Positions 52,312-59,902 of a stretch of 64,000 nt of DNA are shown piece after piece. A model generated the notes under the pieces. It was not told the origin of the DNA. It saw only the letters and a list, made by a program, of their open reading frames with translations, and made no database searches. This stretch comes from Klebsiella michiganensis (GTDB taxonomy: Bacteria > Pseudomonadota > Gammaproteobacteria > Enterobacterales > Enterobacteriaceae): contig CP011077.1 in NCBI GenBank assembly GCA_000963575.1, positions 3,534,001 to 3,598,000 of the forward strand, written 5' to 3'. A program made the position numbers and the translations under genes. Within the stretch, counting starts at the first letter, position 1. The number at the start of each line of letters is the position of its first letter.

Positions 52312-52460
52312 TAGTTTTGTGTTTGGGGAATTTGCTGAGGGGTTAACGTTTACTTCTGGATAAATTTTTTAGCCAACTTAGTGCTAGGAACAGACGTTGT
52401 TAACATCTACCTGTGCCAAGCCATCGAATGCTGGTTTACCAATCTAGCCGAATTTTAGTT

Positions 52461-52490
52461 TTGAAATTGTAGTGTTACGCAATGTAAATA
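52461..52490 (+). promoter_or_regulatory. Putative promoter of the island operon
   Basis: TTGAAA, 18 bases, then TAAATA precede the first island gene by 40 bases. It is a reasonable sigma-70 match in AT-rich DNA, where chance matches are common. Confidence 0.4.
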
Positions 52491-52530
52491 TACCGCTTGC
52501 ATCTATAGTTGTTAACTTACAGGGGTCAAA

Positions 52531-53709
52531 ATGGGACGTTCGGCCGATTACACTATCCAAGGATTTCTGTATCAGTTTAATATGACAATCGCTGAACTGC
52601 TTAAGGCTGCAGACGAAGCAGAAATTACAATTGAAGGAATCGTTGAAGATATTGAGGTGGCTACCTTCACGGGTATAAAAGCCATACAGTGTAAATATCA
52701 TGAGGCGCAATCTAAGTATACGCCAAGTATGCTGTATGATCCTCTACTTCAAATGATGAAACACTTTAAGTCAAATCCAACCGCTAGAATAAACTATCAT
52801 CTTTTCGCGCACCTCCCAAACACAGCCTCAGTCCTTATCTCTGCCGAAGATCTGAATAATGCTCTGAATTCAAATAATAAAGAACTAAAAAAACTGACAG
52901 AAGATGCTGCGGATGTCGATGTTAATGCCTTTCTGGACGTATTTTGCATCACGATTACACCAAAGTATGATGATTTGGTGGAGGAAAATATAAAACTGCT
53001 TGTTGCCTTGGGCTTCAGCCAGAACGAAGTAGAAACATTATTCTACCCAAATGCTATTCAGATAATTGGTGACCTGAGTATCAAACATGATGAAACATTG
53101 AGGAAAATCACCAAAAAATCTTTTTTGGAAGAATTACGCCGAATTCGAACTACAGCGGTATCTCAATGGACACTTGCATTAAAATCGCGACAAAAAATTT
53201 TGGATTCGAGACGTAAACAGTTAAAAGAGAATCTGAATATAAATTCCCGCCTGCGTTTTCTAATTATTTTTCCAGCTCTCCTGGAAGATTTTGATGCCCA
53301 AATAGTCCTGTTTATAAAATCCTTTATTGATAAATACCACTTTAAACAGACGCATACACATACTCCCATCTTCGTGCTGGATGTTTCTCAATCCATATTT
53401 GATGAAATAGCAGAACGGTTAGTAGGTAAGGATGTGATCCCAAATCTCGGACGCCCCGTTAATACATTCTCAGAGAAGAGATTTTTCAGCGAACCTATTG
53501 TTACCCGAGATAAAAAAGAGTTTGTCCTGCGCTTTATTCGTTGGGACGATTACAGAAAACTACAGCTAAAAATTAAGGCAGATGACTTTTTTGTAATCGG
53601 AGATGGAGATGTATCGTGCCTAGATCTTCGGGATGTAAATCTTGAGGCTTTGGGTGCCGAAAAATTTGATGAAATAAAATATATGATGGGGATTAGTAAT
53701 GCTTACTAA
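52531..53709 (+). CDS. DUF4297/Cap4-like putative dsDNA nuclease partner of HerA
   Basis: This 392-residue protein is not similar to any housekeeping family I know. Its first 60 residues follow the DUF4297/Cap4 nuclease pattern: GFLYQF (11-16), an EG-x2-EDIE segment (35-42) and QCK (53-55). That would give a PD-(D/E)XK-type site with acidic residues 39-42 and Lys55. The remainder (about 70-392) is unassigned and charged, with no membrane segment or signal peptide, so it is cytoplasmic. It overlaps the HerA gene by 11 bases, and an ACAGGGG ribosome-binding site precedes the ATG. Known two-gene HerA-DUF4297 anti-phage systems have this layout, which supports the call. Base use is AT-richer than its neighbours, suggesting transfer. 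Confidence 0.7.
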   Translation: MGRSADYTIQGFLYQFNMTIAELLKAADEAEITIEGIVEDIEVATFTGIKAIQCKYHEAQSKYTPSMLYDPLLQMMKHFKSNPTARINYHLFAHLPNTASVLISAEDLNNALNSNNKELKKLTEDAADVDVNAFLDVFCITITPKYDDLVEENIKLLVALGFSQNEVETLFYPNAIQIIGDLSIKHDETLRKITKKSFLEELRRIRTTAVSQWTLALKSRQKILDSRRKQLKENLNINSRLRFLIIFPALLEDFDAQIVLFIKSFIDKYHFKQTHTHTPIFVLDVSQSIFDEIAERLVGKDVIPNLGRPVNTFSEKRFFSEPIVTRDKKEFVLRFIRWDDYRKLQLKIKADDFFVIGDGDVSCLDLRDVNLEALGAEKFDEIKYMMGISNAY

Positions 53710-55465
53710 AATTGGATCTGTACTGTCATGCGCGCCAGAAGCTGTTGTCGTTGCTGTTGATAGTCTGGAGGTATTTGAAACGAGTAAAGAACATCTTCAG
53801 GTTGGACGCCTTTTAAAAATTTCTCAGGGTAATCATGATTTTACTATTGTCACTATCCGTAATATCAAAGGTACTAACACCACAACGCCGGAAGGTAAGC
53901 CGGCTTGGAGCTTTCAGATTGAGTGCCAAGCAATCGGAACTCTATTGGATGATAAAAATTTTGACCGCAGTAGCCTCCTATTACCGGTACCCACAGAGCA
54001 TGCTTTTATCGCAGACAATGGTACCTTAGACAAAATATTCTCTGCTGATAGCGAGCATGATTTCCCACTCGGCAAGCTTTCTATGAATAAAGATACCGAT
54101 CTCATGATCTGTGGTAACAGATTTTTCAGTAAGCATATTGCCATCGTAGGATCTACGGGCACCGGCAAGTCATGCACCGTTGCGAGTGTCTTACAGAGGA
54201 TTGTTGGAATAGCTGAGAATAAAAACAGCAATAAGGGTCGTCAAAATAACTCTCATATAGTTATATTTGATATTCACGATGAATATTCTGCAGCGTTCAG
54301 CTTAAATGACGAAGAGTCCTTCACTCTGACCCGGCTTGATATTGACTCCCTCCAACTGCCATACTGGCTAATGAACTCCGAAGAACTTGAAAGCATGTTC
54401 ATCGAAAGTAATGAGAATAACTCTCATAATCAGGTAAGTCAGTTCAAGCATGCGGTTGTATTAAATAAAGAAAAACATAACCCGACAGTTCCAGAAGTAA
54501 CATATGATACGCCCGTCTATTTCTCGATGAAGGAAGTCTACTACTATATTGAAAACCTAAATCGAGAGGTCATTGGTCGGCAGGTTGGTGAGGATAAACC
54601 TAAGCTGGCTGATGGAACTCTAGTTACCGATCGAACGATTTATTTTGACAAAATTCACAATTTTATCGCAACCTCATCTGCAGGAGCAACTAAGGCAACC
54701 GTCGGGCCTTTTAGTGGCGAATTCAACAGGTTTGCTTCGCGTCTAGATTCCAAGCTTACAGATAAACGTCTCCGGTTCCTGTTGGATGCCAAGAAAGTTA
54801 ACGGGAATGCACATGTTACAGAGGATTTCGAGACGCTGATGAAGCAATTCATTGGCTACCTAGATAAATCGAACGTCACTGTCATTGACTTAAGCGGGGT
54901 ACCATTTGAAGTTCTTAGCGTTACGGTCAGTCTTATCTCTCGTCTGATTTTCGACTTTTGCTTCCATTATTCAAAGCTACAGCATGCCATCGGCAAGCTC
55001 AATGACATCCCGGTTATGTTAGTTTGCGAAGAAGCACACAATTATGTACCTCGGGACGGGCATGCATCCTATAGGGCATCAAGGAAATCTATTGAACGCA
55101 TAGCAAAAGAAGGCAGAAAATATGGCTTGAGCCTGATGGTAGTAAGTCAGCGTCCATCAGAAGTCTCAGAAACAATTTTTGCTCAATGCAATAACTTCAT
55201 TTCGCTACGGCTGACTAATGATGCCGATCAGTCCTACGTGCGACGCCTGTTCCCTGATAATGCCAATGGTATCACCGAACTTTTGCCAAACTTGGCTCCA
55301 GGGGAATGTGTAGTAGTTGGTGATGCGGTTTTACTTCCAGCGGTGATTAAGATGCCACTACCTGCGCCAGAACCCCACTCCCAAAGTGTGAAAGTTCATA
55401 ATGAGTGGAAATCACTCTGGCGCGACGTGGCTTTTGCACAAGTTATTGAACGCTGGAGAAAATGA
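53699..55465 (+). CDS. HerA-type hexameric ATPase/translocase
   Basis: This 588-residue protein is a HerA/FtsK-superfamily ATPase. An N-terminal HAS-barrel-like part covers about residues 1-125. Walker A is GSTGTGKS (151-158), followed by IVIFDIHDEY (188-196). Walker B and catalytic Glu lie in VMLVCEEAHNYVP (439-451), arginine-finger candidates in RIAKEGRKYG (467-476), and sensor SQRP at 483-486. Such proteins form hexameric rings that move DNA or assemble with nucleases. Its start overlaps the preceding nuclease-like gene, so the two are translationally coupled, and a complex is likely. A GGGG ribosome-binding site precedes the ATG. Archaeal HerA works in DNA-end resection, but no NurA is here; defence is the more likely role. 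Confidence 0.85.
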   Translation: MLTKIGSVLSCAPEAVVVAVDSLEVFETSKEHLQVGRLLKISQGNHDFTIVTIRNIKGTNTTTPEGKPAWSFQIECQAIGTLLDDKNFDRSSLLLPVPTEHAFIADNGTLDKIFSADSEHDFPLGKLSMNKDTDLMICGNRFFSKHIAIVGSTGTGKSCTVASVLQRIVGIAENKNSNKGRQNNSHIVIFDIHDEYSAAFSLNDEESFTLTRLDIDSLQLPYWLMNSEELESMFIESNENNSHNQVSQFKHAVVLNKEKHNPTVPEVTYDTPVYFSMKEVYYYIENLNREVIGRQVGEDKPKLADGTLVTDRTIYFDKIHNFIATSSAGATKATVGPFSGEFNRFASRLDSKLTDKRLRFLLDAKKVNGNAHVTEDFETLMKQFIGYLDKSNVTVIDLSGVPFEVLSVTVSLISRLIFDFCFHYSKLQHAIGKLNDIPVMLVCEEAHNYVPRDGHASYRASRKSIERIAKEGRKYGLSLMVVSQRPSEVSETIFAQCNNFISLRLTNDADQSYVRRLFPDNANGITELLPNLAPGECVVVGDAVLLPAVIKMPLPAPEPHSQSVKVHNEWKSLWRDVAFAQVIERWRK

Positions 55466-55650
55466 AAGAGAGTTTCAGTTCTAGGGCCTTCGAAAAGGCT
55501 TCGTAGTGGATACATGGAATGTTTATGTAAGCGGGTGTCATTCCAGATCAGGTGGCTTTTCGCTCCAGATAATGATCAAGTTAAACATTAAGATAAATTA
55601 GAAAAAATCTTCAGCTTCATCGAGCTTAATTGAAAATTATGAGGGTAACC
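55466..55650 (+). other. Spacer between the HerA gene and the third island gene
   Basis: This 185-bp AT-rich stretch holds a small hairpin (GCCTTCGAAAAGGC) and no T-run terminator. I see no clear promoter, so the third gene may be read through from the operon. Confidence 0.4.
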
Positions 55651-57234
55651 ATGGCAATAAAAGAATGCGCAGAAATCCATAGACAACTGTGGTACACAGA
55701 GAACCTTGGAGTAGCACAGGGGTATGGCCCTTCTCCACGAGATCGTGAATTGCTAGTTGTACTTGCAAATAAACTAGGTATACCAGACGAGAAATTTATC
55801 AATTCCGACGAGAGTAAAAAAATCACAGCTCAGGAATATCTGACAGCTATGCTTGAGACAATGGAACCACTGTCTCAAATGTTCCAAGATATTTGGACGT
55901 ATTGCGAACGTACATTGATTAGAACATCAAAGCATGCCCTCGATATCGAATGGAACTTTAATATGAATGGGCAGCCAATAGCAATAAACCCTGATGCATT
56001 CAGGAAATATAAAAAGCTGATAGGCAAGACCTTTGATAAATTTAAATTTAACAATTTGTGTAATGAATTTGCTAATGCCTGTCGTGAACATAATGATGGA
56101 AAAGGTTATATTAGGGATGCCCCCATGCCCCCCAAACCTAAAAATGCAGACCCCGAAAGTGTTGCATCGAGAATTCATGATATGTGTAAGCACGTCAAGG
56201 AAGATGGATCAATTCATGATGGATACTATGGAGCTACAGACGCAATTCCTTCTCTATCTGCCATACAGAATAAAAACCTTTGGCAACAAGGAGACTTTGC
56301 AGAGTTAAAACCATTAGTAGATGAATTTGATAACCGTATAAAGCTAGAAGATATTCTGTCTTTACCATTCTGGAAATTCCGCTGGCAAATTTACGAACTG
56401 TGGTGTTTGATAATTACCCTTCAACTATTTGAGTCTCGTGGATTTACACTAGCTCAGTCCTCAGACGGCGCTTCCTTGCTTGAACTGGGGACAAAAGTAG
56501 TGGTTGCGGAAAGAAATTCTAAACCACTGGGGCAGATTATTTACCAACCTACATATATCAGCACATCAGGAAAAAATGTTCATCCTGACATTGTGGTTGT
56601 TCAGGGACACACAGATGCTCTCACACCGAATATAGTTCGTGCCATAGTTGAGTGCAAACAGCGTAAGATGGGCAATGAGGAGTTTTTGTTCTCTCATAAA
56701 AGACATTTCGATGGTGTTGCTGAAGCTTATAATGATTCCATCGGCCCCAATGGTCAGTTGGTGCTGTTAAATTACGATGAGGTTAAGTTTACTAGAAGCT
56801 ATACACTTCTTGATAATTTTAAACCACAAAATACCAGCTCCTTAGGAAAGTCACTTACCTCAATACTCAATGAGTTTTCTACGGTAGAAGAACCGCGTCA
56901 AATAGTGCTTGTAGTTGATGGCTCACAAAGTATGTTAAAGACATCCGTTAAACCTGATGAATACATTAATAATCTTCATAAAACACTGGGCGCATTAAAC
57001 GAGGTAATATGGCTAAAAGGGAATGCCATTCATGTTGAAAAAATAGATACTTTTGACTACAGATCATTCTATGGTTCCGAACACTTAAGTCTATTCTTGG
57101 ATGGAATAGCTGCAGCAAATAATTTTGGATCAAATGTTAGTGTTCATCTTATTACTGACCTTGAACCACATTATGAAATATTGGGTGAAGTACGGAAAGT
57201 AGCCCCCAAGCTCCATATACATTATATTACGTGA
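55651..57234 (+). CDS. Unrecognised island protein: PD-(D/E)XK-like nuclease with C-terminal vWA-like domain
   Basis: I do not recognise this 527-residue protein as a named family. In its middle, LPFWKFRWQIYELW (238-251) is followed by HPDIVVV (311-317) and IVECKQRK (332-339). Glu249, Asp313, Glu334 and Lys336 fit a PD-(D/E)XK nuclease core. The C-terminal 110 residues begin IVLVVDGSQSM (418-428), a DxSxS MIDAS motif (423-427), and contain a later strand VHLITDLEP with Asp503, as in compact von Willebrand A domains. The N-terminal 230 residues are unassigned. There is no signal peptide. I chose ATG at 55651 with GAGGG upstream; in-frame TTG 55630 and ATG 55639 are alternatives. AT-rich composition links it to the HerA pair. 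Confidence 0.65.
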   Translation: MAIKECAEIHRQLWYTENLGVAQGYGPSPRDRELLVVLANKLGIPDEKFINSDESKKITAQEYLTAMLETMEPLSQMFQDIWTYCERTLIRTSKHALDIEWNFNMNGQPIAINPDAFRKYKKLIGKTFDKFKFNNLCNEFANACREHNDGKGYIRDAPMPPKPKNADPESVASRIHDMCKHVKEDGSIHDGYYGATDAIPSLSAIQNKNLWQQGDFAELKPLVDEFDNRIKLEDILSLPFWKFRWQIYELWCLIITLQLFESRGFTLAQSSDGASLLELGTKVVVAERNSKPLGQIIYQPTYISTSGKNVHPDIVVVQGHTDALTPNIVRAIVECKQRKMGNEEFLFSHKRHFDGVAEAYNDSIGPNGQLVLLNYDEVKFTRSYTLLDNFKPQNTSSLGKSLTSILNEFSTVEEPRQIVLVVDGSQSMLKTSVKPDEYINNLHKTLGALNEVIWLKGNAIHVEKIDTFDYRSFYGSEHLSLFLDGIAAANNFGSNVSVHLITDLEPHYEILGEVRKVAPKLHIHYIT

Positions 57235-57250
57235 GTTAATGTGACGAGAA

Positions 57251-57284
57251 TTGAGTGAAAGTGCTGCGCCCGCTTTTCACTCAA
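57251..57284 (+). terminator. Inverted repeat after the island operon
   Basis: Perfect 10-bp arms TTGAGTGAAA/TTTCACTCAA with a 14-base loop lie 17 bases past the last island gene. No T run follows. A C-rich palindrome of the genome-wide family lies just beyond, at about 57292-57312. Confidence 0.45.
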
Positions 57285-57336
57285 AGCGGACACCGCCCTC
57301 CCCCTCTGGGGGAAGGCTGCCATTAAACCCAAAAAC

Positions 57337-57870
57337 TCAATGAACCAAATTCAAAGCCCCGCCCTGGATCATATTCAAACCCCCGTCCAGGGAGCGAACA
57401 AACCTCGGGGCTTTTAAATCCTCTGCCAGCACGGTAATAAGCTCATACAGGATCCCGGCCATCTGCTGCCTTTGCTCCGGGGATTCCTGGTGGTTCAGCA
57501 GGACGATGGTTAACGCCGCGCAGTACTCGCGGAGCGTTTCGGAGTCGGTGGCTATCGGGTTGTAACAGATGCTGGCCTCGCTCTCTTTGAGCGTCAGCTT
57601 CTCTATCAGGTAGTCCGGCAGCGGGGCTTGTAGCGCGCTTTTTAATACTTCCAGCCCGGCGAGCAGCCGGCCGCAGAGCGCCATGCGTTCCGTTTGATTT
57701 TTGTTTTCAAGCAAATGCTCGGCGTACTGCTCGCAGATATCCAGCACCTGGAAAAGATCCATCGCCGCACCCTGCGGCTTTTCTAGCAGGGTTGCGATAT
57801 CGCCCGCAAATGCCGGATCGTGAGAAGTGATTTCCGGGCTTGCCTGTGTGGTACTATCTTCGTTAGCCAT
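57337..57870 (-). CDS. Hypothetical protein, 177 residues, acidic and helical
   Basis: I do not recognise this protein. It is predicted to be soluble, mostly helical and Leu-rich, with no signal peptide or membrane segment. A helical middle part runs from about residue 35 to 155 (MDLFQVLDICEQYAEHLLEN onwards). The start has a strong AAAAGGAGT ribosome-binding site and a structured leader with a long GC hairpin. It returns to the base composition of the host chromosome, so it appears to lie outside the island. A loose resemblance to small Pseudomonas DUF6124-type proteins is possible but unproved. Confidence 0.6.
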   Translation of the reverse strand: MANEDSTTQASPEITSHDPAFAGDIATLLEKPQGAAMDLFQVLDICEQYAEHLLENKNQTERMALCGRLLAGLEVLKSALQAPLPDYLIEKLTLKESEASICYNPIATDSETLREYCAALTIVLLNHQESPEQRQQMAGILYELITVLAEDLKAPRFVRSLDGGLNMIQGGALNLVH

Positions 57871-58177
57871 ACTGTTACTCCTTTTAACGGTTGTGGTTAG
57901 CCCCCGTCTGGTGTCTCACCACCATTCGGGGGCGCTTCTTCCTCCGGCCTTCACCGGACTCATCACTTGTTCATATCCCCAAGCATACTGGATGACCACA
58001 CAGCCATATAGCTGAAAAATTGGACAAATATGCAAACTTCGAGGCGACTCGCAGGAAAATGAAACGCGTTGGGGAATTGCAGTTTGGGGGCTTCTCAGCA
58101 AGAAAACCGCCGGGAACAGAACCTCTCCGGCAGCTAAAAATCATGCAGGCCGGACGGATGCCCGGCCAGAAAGAAGG
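57871..58177. other. Leader of the 177-residue gene and 3' region of the methionine-type importer
   Basis: This 307-bp gap has the structured leader described separately on its left. On its right, a 6-bp stem GGCCGG/CCGGCC (58148-58167) may end the importer operon on the minus strand, with ATTTTT some 10 bases beyond. No gene is seen. Confidence 0.5.
57900..57933 (-). promoter_or_regulatory. Structured leader hairpin upstream of the 177-residue gene
   Basis: The RNA would fold as GCCCCCG / CGGGGGC with an inner stem TGGTG/CACCA and a 2x2 internal loop, 30 bases before the start codon. A second small hairpin (CCGG-TGAAGG-CCGG) lies just upstream. This could be a translation or attenuation control element. 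Confidence 0.5.
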
Positions 58178-58837
58178 TTAATGCCTGTCGCGCTTGTCCG
58201 CGCGTTTGGCGAGATAGTCGCCAAACATTTGCACGATCTGTACCAGCACAATCAGCGCCACAACCGTGACCACCATGACCTGGGTTTCGTAGCGGTAATA
58301 GCCGAAGCGGATCGCAAGGTCACCCACGCCGCCGCCACCGACAATCCCCGCCATCGCCGAGTAACCGATCAGGCTGACCAGGGTTATGGTTAACCCGCGC
58401 AGCAACCCGGCGCTGGCTTCCGGCAGCAGCACGGTGCAGATGATGCGCATCGGGCTGGCGCCAAAGGCCTCCGCCGCCTCAATAATGCCTTTGTCCACAT
58501 CCCGCAGCGCGCCGTCCACCAGGCGGGCATAAAACGCAATCGCCGCCACCGACAGCGGCACGGAGGCCGCTATCGGCCCGATGGTGTTGCCGAGCAGGAA
58601 CTGCGTCAGCGGCAACAGCAGCACCAATAGAATGACGAACGGCACCGAGCGGACGATGTTCACCAGCACCGAGCTGATGATGTTCAGCGTGCGGTTCTGC
58701 CAGAACAGGTGGCGGTCGGTGACGAAGATCAAAAAGCCCAGCGGCAGGCCGCCGATAATCGCCAGCAGCGTGGAAATGCCCAGCATCTGGAAGGTTTCGC
58801 CAAAGGCAATCGTCAGGTCCGCGACTAAATCATCCAT
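58178..58837 (-). CDS. MetI-family ABC transporter permease (MetNIQ/SfbABC type)
   Basis: This 219-residue inner-membrane permease has about five membrane segments and the MetI-family coupling loop (EAAEAFGASPMRI, about 125-137). The C-terminal GYSAMAGIVGGGGVGDLAIRFGY is also typical. Similarity to E. coli MetI (217 residues) is clear but moderate, so this is probably a paralogue, perhaps the SfbC type described in Salmonella. Its start overlaps the ATPase gene by 8 bases. Confidence 0.85.
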   Translation of the reverse strand: MDDLVADLTIAFGETFQMLGISTLLAIIGGLPLGFLIFVTDRHLFWQNRTLNIISSVLVNIVRSVPFVILLVLLLPLTQFLLGNTIGPIAASVPLSVAAIAFYARLVDGALRDVDKGIIEAAEAFGASPMRIICTVLLPEASAGLLRGLTITLVSLIGYSAMAGIVGGGGVGDLAIRFGYYRYETQVMVVTVVALIVLVQIVQMFGDYLAKRADKRDRH

Positions 58838-59846
58838 TCAGCACCTCCACACAGGCCGTATGTTTCCGAATATGGTCGATGGCATCCCCCACCGCAGCCG
58901 GGTTGCCGGGGGCGGTGATCGCCACCACCAGAATGCCCAGCGCCCGGTCGCTGATGTACTCAATTTTGCCGTGCAGAATGTTCACCGCCACGCCGTATTT
59001 CACCGCCGCGAAGGAGAGCACCGGCTGTTCGGCCGAGTCGCCGACGAACATGATTTTCAGCAGCGCGCCGCGCATGTTGTCCAGCAGGCGCACCGGCAGC
59101 GTCAGGTTCAGCGTGTGGGACACCAGCTGGCGGGTAAATTCATGCTGCGGATGCGCGAAGATGTCGAACACCTCGCCGGACTCCACCACTTCTCCGCCGG
59201 ACATCACCGCTACGCGGTCGCATATCGTTTTGATCACGTTCATCTCGTGGGTGATCAGCACGATGGTGATCCCCAGCTGCTGGTTGATCTTTTTCAGCAG
59301 CGCCAGAATGGTGGCGGAGGTTTCCAGATCCAGCGCGGAGGTCGGTTCATCGCAGAGCAAAACATCCGGATGGTTAGCGATGGCGCGCGCAATACCCACG
59401 CGCTGTTTCTGCCCGCCGCTCAGCTGCACCGGGTAGCGGTTCGCTTTGTCGGCCAGGCCCACCAGCTCAAGAATTTCGGCCACGCGGGGGCCGATTTTAC
59501 TGCGCTCCCAGCCCGCAGCTTTGAGGCTGAACGCCACGTTCTGCCTGACCGTCCGGGTGTGCATCAGATTAAAGTGCTGGAAAATCATGCCAATGCGCTG
59601 CCGCGCTTTGCGCAGTTCGGCCCCCTGCAGCGCGGTTACCTCAGTGCCAGCAATTTTTACGCTACCCTCACTCGGGCGCTGGAGCGCATTCAGGGTACGC
59701 AATAAGGTACTTTTCCCGGCGCCGCTGGTGCCAACAATGCCAAAAATCTCACCGGCGCCAATGTGCAGCGAAACATCGTTCACCGCCCGGCTGGTCTGGT
59801 TCCGGCCCGTGGGGAAGTCCACGCAGACCTTTTCAATCTCAATCAT
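58830..59846 (-). CDS. MetN-family ABC transporter ATPase (MetNIQ/SfbABC type)
   Basis: This 338-residue ATPase has Walker A GTSGAGKS, signature LSGGQKQRVGIARA, Walker B VLLCDEPTSALD and the H-loop in VLITHEM. A C-terminal NIL/ACT-like domain (about 265-335) is the regulatory domain typical of MetN, where bound methionine inhibits transport. The length fits E. coli MetN (343). It lies between the binding-protein and permease genes on the minus strand. No MetJ box (AGACGTCT repeats) was seen upstream of the operon, so methionine repression is not supported by sequence. Confidence 0.87.
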   Translation of the reverse strand: MIEIEKVCVDFPTGRNQTSRAVNDVSLHIGAGEIFGIVGTSGAGKSTLLRTLNALQRPSEGSVKIAGTEVTALQGAELRKARQRIGMIFQHFNLMHTRTVRQNVAFSLKAAGWERSKIGPRVAEILELVGLADKANRYPVQLSGGQKQRVGIARAIANHPDVLLCDEPTSALDLETSATILALLKKINQQLGITIVLITHEMNVIKTICDRVAVMSGGEVVESGEVFDIFAHPQHEFTRQLVSHTLNLTLPVRLLDNMRGALLKIMFVGDSAEQPVLSFAAVKYGVAVNILHGKIEYISDRALGILVVAITAPGNPAAVGDAIDHIRKHTACVEVLNG

Positions 59847-59902
59847 GACAACCTCAAATCAGCGACAAAAGGCAGGCATCCCGCCTGCCCGCTTTGCTCT
59901 GG

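Larger units (their letters stand above)
52152..52530. other. Island leader: G-rich tract, 12-bp direct repeats and promoter, no gene
   Basis: This 379-bp gap between the MFS gene and the island holds no supported gene. It contains the repeated 12-mer GTTAACGTTTAC (52209-52220 and 52342-52353), a G-run tract between them, and a promoter-like element near 52461-52490. Base composition shifts to AT-rich towards the island. Confidence 0.6.

Noticed and set aside
53699..55465. HerA as part of a HerA-NurA DNA repair pair
   Set aside because: No NurA-like protein is encoded nearby and the organism is bacterial; the overlapping DUF4297-like gene fits a defence pair better.
55651..57234. Third island protein as an McrC-type restriction subunit
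   Set aside because: McrC proteins pair with McrB GTPases, which are absent here, and the C-terminal DxSxS segment does not fit McrC. Only a general PD-(D/E)XK core is supported.
52152..57336. tRNA-linked integrative island or prophage
   Set aside because: I found no tRNA gene, integrase, transposase or phage structural gene at either edge. Only the AT-rich composition and the direct repeats at the left edge suggest transfer.
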